DNA of 9,267 bases, taken from positions 1 through 9,267 of the forward strand of contig JABSPI010000028.1 in assembly GCA_013214365.1 (NCBI GenBank), given 5' to 3'. Source of the DNA: Erythrobacter sp. Its GTDB lineage: Bacteria > Pseudomonadota > Alphaproteobacteria > Sphingomonadales > Sphingomonadaceae. Below the pieces are notes generated by a model. The model was not told the origin of the DNA, searched no databases, and saw only the letters and a list, made by a program, of their open reading frames with translations. Shown piece after piece: positions 6,696 through 9,267 of the stretch (the stretch's first letter is position 1; each line of letters starts with the position of its first letter). The translations under genes and the position numbers were made by a program.

Positions 6696-6718
6696 GGTGC
6701 GCCCATGGAGCCTTGCGG

Positions 6719-8077
6719 CTAGCCGTGCAAGATTTTAGCGATTTGATCGGCGGCATGGATGCAATCGAGATCGCGCATCCACGGGCCCATCACCTGCATG
6801 CCGCAAGGCAATTCGGCCCCTTCGTAAGTGCCTGAACCGATCGGTAGCACGGTGGAGGGCAGGTTGGGGAAGGACGCAATCCCCGCCCACGCCAAACCAT
6901 TGGCGGCGGGATCTTCAACGCCGTTAATCTGCAGATTGGTTTGGAACATCTGTGTCTCGCAATGTTTAACCGCCAGCACAGGCGCGGGCGGGGCGAGGAC
7001 AAAATCATATTCATCAAACAAGCGCGCCCATTGAAATTCGCTGACGGCTTGCGCGTCGAGCAGATCGAACCAATCGCTTGCGCTCGCGCGTTTGCCATCG
7101 GGCGAAGGCGCGCCGCGTGCCATGGCGATATTGAGCATGCGCATATAGGTTTCTTGTTGTGCGGCGAGGTCAGGGGTCAGGTCGCTGGTGCGGTCGATCG
7201 TGATCCCTGCATCCTGAAGCGCCTTGATCGCCGCCTCCGTGGGATCAGCGACGCTCGCGTCAAGCGGGCTACCGGGATAATCGGTGATCGCCAGCAGGCG
7301 GCATTGCGAGAGCGGCTTTTGCGCGCAGGACAGCGAATATTGCGCGCCCAATTGCGTCAGCAGCGCAAGATCGGCTGCATTACGGGTCAATGGGCCAGCG
7401 ATGGAAAGCACGCCATCATGCGCGGCGACAAAACCATCGCGGCGCGCCATCATGGGGTGGTCATGGCCTTGTTTGGAAACCAGCTTCCACGTTGTCTTGT
7501 GCCCCCAAACGCCGCAGAAATGCGCAGGGACTCGCACCGATCCGCCAATATCAGTACCATATTCCATCGGCACCATGCCGCTTGCCACTGCGGCTGCGCT
7601 GCCGCCTGAAGATCCACCGGGCGAGCGCCCCGAATTGTGGGGGTTGGTCGACCGGCCATAGACCGGGTTGAAGCTTTGCCAATCAGACAGATCAATAGGA
7701 ACGTTGGTCTTGCCAATAATGATCGCGCCTGCCGCTTTCAATCGGCGCACCAATTCGGAATCGCGCGGTGCGATGTAATCGATCAGTTCTTGATGGCCCC
7801 AACAGCTTTGCAGCCCCTCGACCTCAAAGCTTTCCTTAATCGTCATCGGCACGCCAAACAGCGGCTGATCATCGCTTGGGCCGGCGGCATCCAACGCTTT
7901 GGCCCGCGCCGCAGCGCGTTCGAAATCGGGCACGGCCAGGGCGTTGATCGCCGTGTCCAGATGTTCGACCCGAAGGATCGCTGCGTCGACCGCTTCGGCG
8001 GCGCTCAATTGGCCAGCACGAATGGCAGAGGCGGTTTCCAACGCGCCGGGTTTGTCGGTCAATTGCGGGTAAGCCAT
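6719..8077 (-). CDS. Amidase signature family hydrolase
   Basis: This 452-residue enzyme should hydrolyse an amide to acid and ammonia. The Lys-cisSer-Ser triad is visible: Lys81 in MTIKES, Ser156 in SPGGSSGGSAAAVASG and nucleophile Ser180 in GTDIGGSVRVPA. The spacings of 75 and 24 residues equal those of mammalian FAAH (K142, S217, S241) as I recall them. No signal peptide is seen, so it should be cytoplasmic. It is unlikely to be GatA: no gatC or gatB lies nearby and the C-terminal half differs from my recollection of GatA. The substrate is unknown; closer relatives include fatty-acid-amide, nicotinamide and 6-aminohexanoate-cyclic-dimer hydrolases. The ATG lies 9 nt after AGGGA, which is part of a hairpin. 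It leads the amidase-PepSY-TRIC cluster. Confidence 0.92.
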   Translation of the reverse strand: MAYPQLTDKPGALETASAIRAGQLSAAEAVDAAILRVEHLDTAINALAVPDFERAAARAKALDAAGPSDDQPLFGVPMTIKESFEVEGLQSCWGHQELIDYIAPRDSELVRRLKAAGAIIIGKTNVPIDLSDWQSFNPVYGRSTNPHNSGRSPGGSSGGSAAAVASGMVPMEYGTDIGGSVRVPAHFCGVWGHKTTWKLVSKQGHDHPMMARRDGFVAAHDGVLSIAGPLTRNAADLALLTQLGAQYSLSCAQKPLSQCRLLAITDYPGSPLDASVADPTEAAIKALQDAGITIDRTSDLTPDLAAQQETYMRMLNIAMARGAPSPDGKRASASDWFDLLDAQAVSEFQWARLFDEYDFVLAPPAPVLAVKHCETQMFQTNLQINGVEDPAANGLAWAGIASFPNLPSTVLPIGSGTYEGAELPCGMQVMGPWMRDLDCIHAADQIAKILHG

Positions 8078-8087
8078 GCGTTCAATT

Positions 8088-8107
8088 CCCTCTCATTTAC
8101 GAGAGGG
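8088..8107 (-). promoter_or_regulatory. Hairpin enclosing the amidase ribosome-binding site
   Basis: On the - strand, CCCTCTC and GAGAGGG pair perfectly over 7 bp around a 6-nt loop. The purine arm GAGAGGG supplies the only plausible Shine-Dalgarno sequence for the amidase ATG at 8077. Folding would hide it, so translation could depend on what unfolds the stem. It could instead be a copy of a dispersed palindromic repeat. Confidence 0.45.
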
Positions 8108-8210
8108 TTAGGCGAGCGCCGCGCGAAGGGCAACGCCGGCCATGCATGATTGTTGCGCATCACGAGGATCGGATACGAATGGTCCTTCTCGAAACTGTAT
8201 TGGATGTGTC

Positions 8211-8235
8211 GGCCCGCCGGGGTTTAGGGCGGGCC
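8211..8235 (-). terminator. GC-rich hairpin downstream of lpdA, probable terminator
   Basis: GGCCCGCC (8211-8218) and GGCGGGCC (8228-8235) form a perfect 8-bp stem 14 nt after the lpdA stop. GTC/GAC extends it past one bulged A. The sequence following on the - strand has no T-run, so it may be a weak or Rho-assisted terminator, or a 3'-end stabiliser. The remaining gap up to the amidase shows no clear promoter. Confidence 0.45.
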
Positions 8236-8249
8236 AGACGTAATATGGT

Positions 8250-9267
8250 TTAGATGTGGATCGGCTTACCCTGAACCGCCATTGCCGCTTCTTTGAAGGC
8301 TTCGGCGTGGGTGGGGTGGGCGTGACAGGTGTAGGCGATGTCTTCAGATGTCGCGCCAAATTCCATCGCTTGCGCAGCCTGCGCGATCATGGTGCCGGCC
8401 AGAGTGTTGACCATCCATACCCCGATCACGCGGTCGGTTTCGGCGTCTGCGATCACTTTGACGAAGCCGTCGGTGTCGCGGTTCGCTTTGGCGCGGCTGT
8501 TGGCCATCATCGGGAACTTGCCGACTTTGACCGCCTTTTTGTCGCCGCCTGCCTTTTCGATCGCCTCTTCCTGGGTCAAGCCAACCCCGGCGATTTCGGG
8601 CGCGGTGTAGACGACGCTGGGGATCACATCGTGGTTCACAATACCGGTGAGGCCGGCAATGTTTTCTGCCACTGCGATGCCTTCATCTTCGGCTTTGTGC
8701 GCCAGCATCGGGCCTTTAACCACATCACCAATCGCCCAGATATTCTCGACGCCGGTTCGGAAATCGTGATCGATTTCAACCCGGCCGCGATTGTCAACCG
8801 CAAGGCCAGCGCGATCCAGTTCCAAACCATCGGTGTTGGGGCGACGCCCGATCGCGACCAGCACGTGACTGGCTTCGATTTTCTGCTCATCGCCGCCGGC
8901 CGATTTCTCAACTGTAAGCGTGACTTTCTTGCCTTTGACATCGGCGCCGGTGACCTTGTGGCCGAGCATCATTTCCATGCCCTGCTTCTTGAAGATCTTG
9001 GCCGATTCCTTGCGCACTTCCTCGTCCATGCCGGGCAGCAGCTTGTCGAGGAATTCAACCACGGTGACCTTCGCGCCCAAACGGCGCCACACGCTGCCCA
9101 GTTCAAGGCCGATCACGCCGCCGCCAATAACCACGAGATGCTCTGGCACTTCTTCAAGTTCGAGCGCGCCGGTGCTGTCAACGATGCGCTTTTTGGCATT
9201 GTCGACTTCGACACCGGGAAGGGGGGTGACGCTGGAGCCGGTCGCAATCACGATGTCTTTTGCGGTG
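8250..9267 (-). CDS. lpdA: Dihydrolipoyl dehydrogenase, E3 component (5' end outside window)
   Basis: E3 reoxidises dihydrolipoamide with NAD+ in the pyruvate and 2-oxoglutarate dehydrogenase complexes. The last 338 residues are visible; about 130 N-terminal residues, including the redox CxxxxC motif, lie beyond the window. The frame is open to the edge (TAKDIVIATGSS), so the GTG at 9251 is internal. Seen motifs are the NAD-binding GGGVIGLELG (fragment 48-57), HVLVAIGRRPNT, the FAD-binding IWAIGDVVKGPMLAHKAEDEG (176-196), and the C-terminal interface HAHPTHAEA. In the latter, His317 and Glu322 correspond to the catalytic His-Glu pair. The product ends GKPIHI, the usual C-terminus. It reads toward the amidase 172 nt away, but a hairpin separates them and their functions are unrelated. 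Confidence 0.97.
   Translation of the reverse strand, partial: TAKDIVIATGSSVTPLPGVEVDNAKKRIVDSTGALELEEVPEHLVVIGGGVIGLELGSVWRRLGAKVTVVEFLDKLLPGMDEEVRKESAKIFKKQGMEMMLGHKVTGADVKGKKVTLTVEKSAGGDEQKIEASHVLVAIGRRPNTDGLELDRAGLAVDNRGRVEIDHDFRTGVENIWAIGDVVKGPMLAHKAEDEGIAVAENIAGLTGIVNHDVIPSVVYTAPEIAGVGLTQEEAIEKAGGDKKAVKVGKFPMMANSRAKANRDTDGFVKVIADAETDRVIGVWMVNTLAGTMIAQAAQAMEFGATSEDIAYTCHAHPTHAEAFKEAAMAVQGKPIHI

Noticed and set aside
6941..7609. 222-residue open frame on the + strand
   Set aside because: It is antisense to the amidase, whose catalytic triad spacing is intact, and has no family features.
8059..8160. 33-residue - strand frame from ATG 8160 overlapping the amidase start, a possible leader peptide
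   Set aside because: No ribosome-binding site at a usable distance and no recognisable peptide pattern. Its overlap with the amidase start could matter for coupling, but the support is too thin.
1..9267. CRISPR arrays, tRNA or rRNA genes, insertion sequences, toxin-antitoxin or phage-defence genes
   Set aside because: I found no regularly spaced repeats, cloverleaf-like segments, transposase motifs or defence-type domains on either strand.

Overview
The window looks like a stretch of alphaproteobacterial chromosome, most likely from Sphingomonadales and probably an Erythrobacter-like lineage. The grounds are the moderately high GC content, the alphaproteobacterial character of the RpoA, L17 and dihydrolipoyl dehydrogenase sequences, and a pair of small secreted proteins of a type I associate with that order. 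This placement comes from recall of families, not from a search. No mobile element, CRISPR array, tRNA or rRNA is visible.

Left part, + strand (1-2047): the distal end of the ribosomal-protein alpha operon, with rpsK (S11, 5' end outside the window), rpoA (RNA polymerase alpha) and rplQ (L17). It closes with a textbook intrinsic terminator: a 12-bp stem, a GCAA tetraloop and a T-rich tail. The rpsK-rpoA gap is unusually structured, with three successive inverted repeats. The rpoA-rplQ gap holds a further strong hairpin.

Middle, + strand (2075-5240): three exported proteins of unknown precise role. The first is a serine hydrolase of the beta-lactamase/penicillin-binding fold that starts about 28 nt after the terminator with almost no leader. 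The other two are tandem, divergent paralogues sharing an export signal, a DDGIDxGD + AGALIIGGIAA segment and a two-cysteine C-terminal domain. The second paralogue adds a His-rich stretch and a Pro/Asp-rich tail. These paralogues are the least explained part of the window.

Right part, - strand (5296-9267), convergent with the middle block: reading from the right, the 3' part of lpdA (dihydrolipoyl dehydrogenase, the E3 subunit of 2-oxoacid dehydrogenase complexes), a GC-rich hairpin, then a compact amidase - PepSY membrane protein - TRIC-type channel cluster. The amidase and PepSY genes are 23 nt apart, and the PepSY and TRIC genes overlap by ATGA. The amidase ribosome-binding site lies inside a perfect 7-bp hairpin.

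Overall this is mostly ordinary core genome. I found no clear new multi-gene system. The best leads are the paralogous envelope proteins and several RNA hairpins at start sites.
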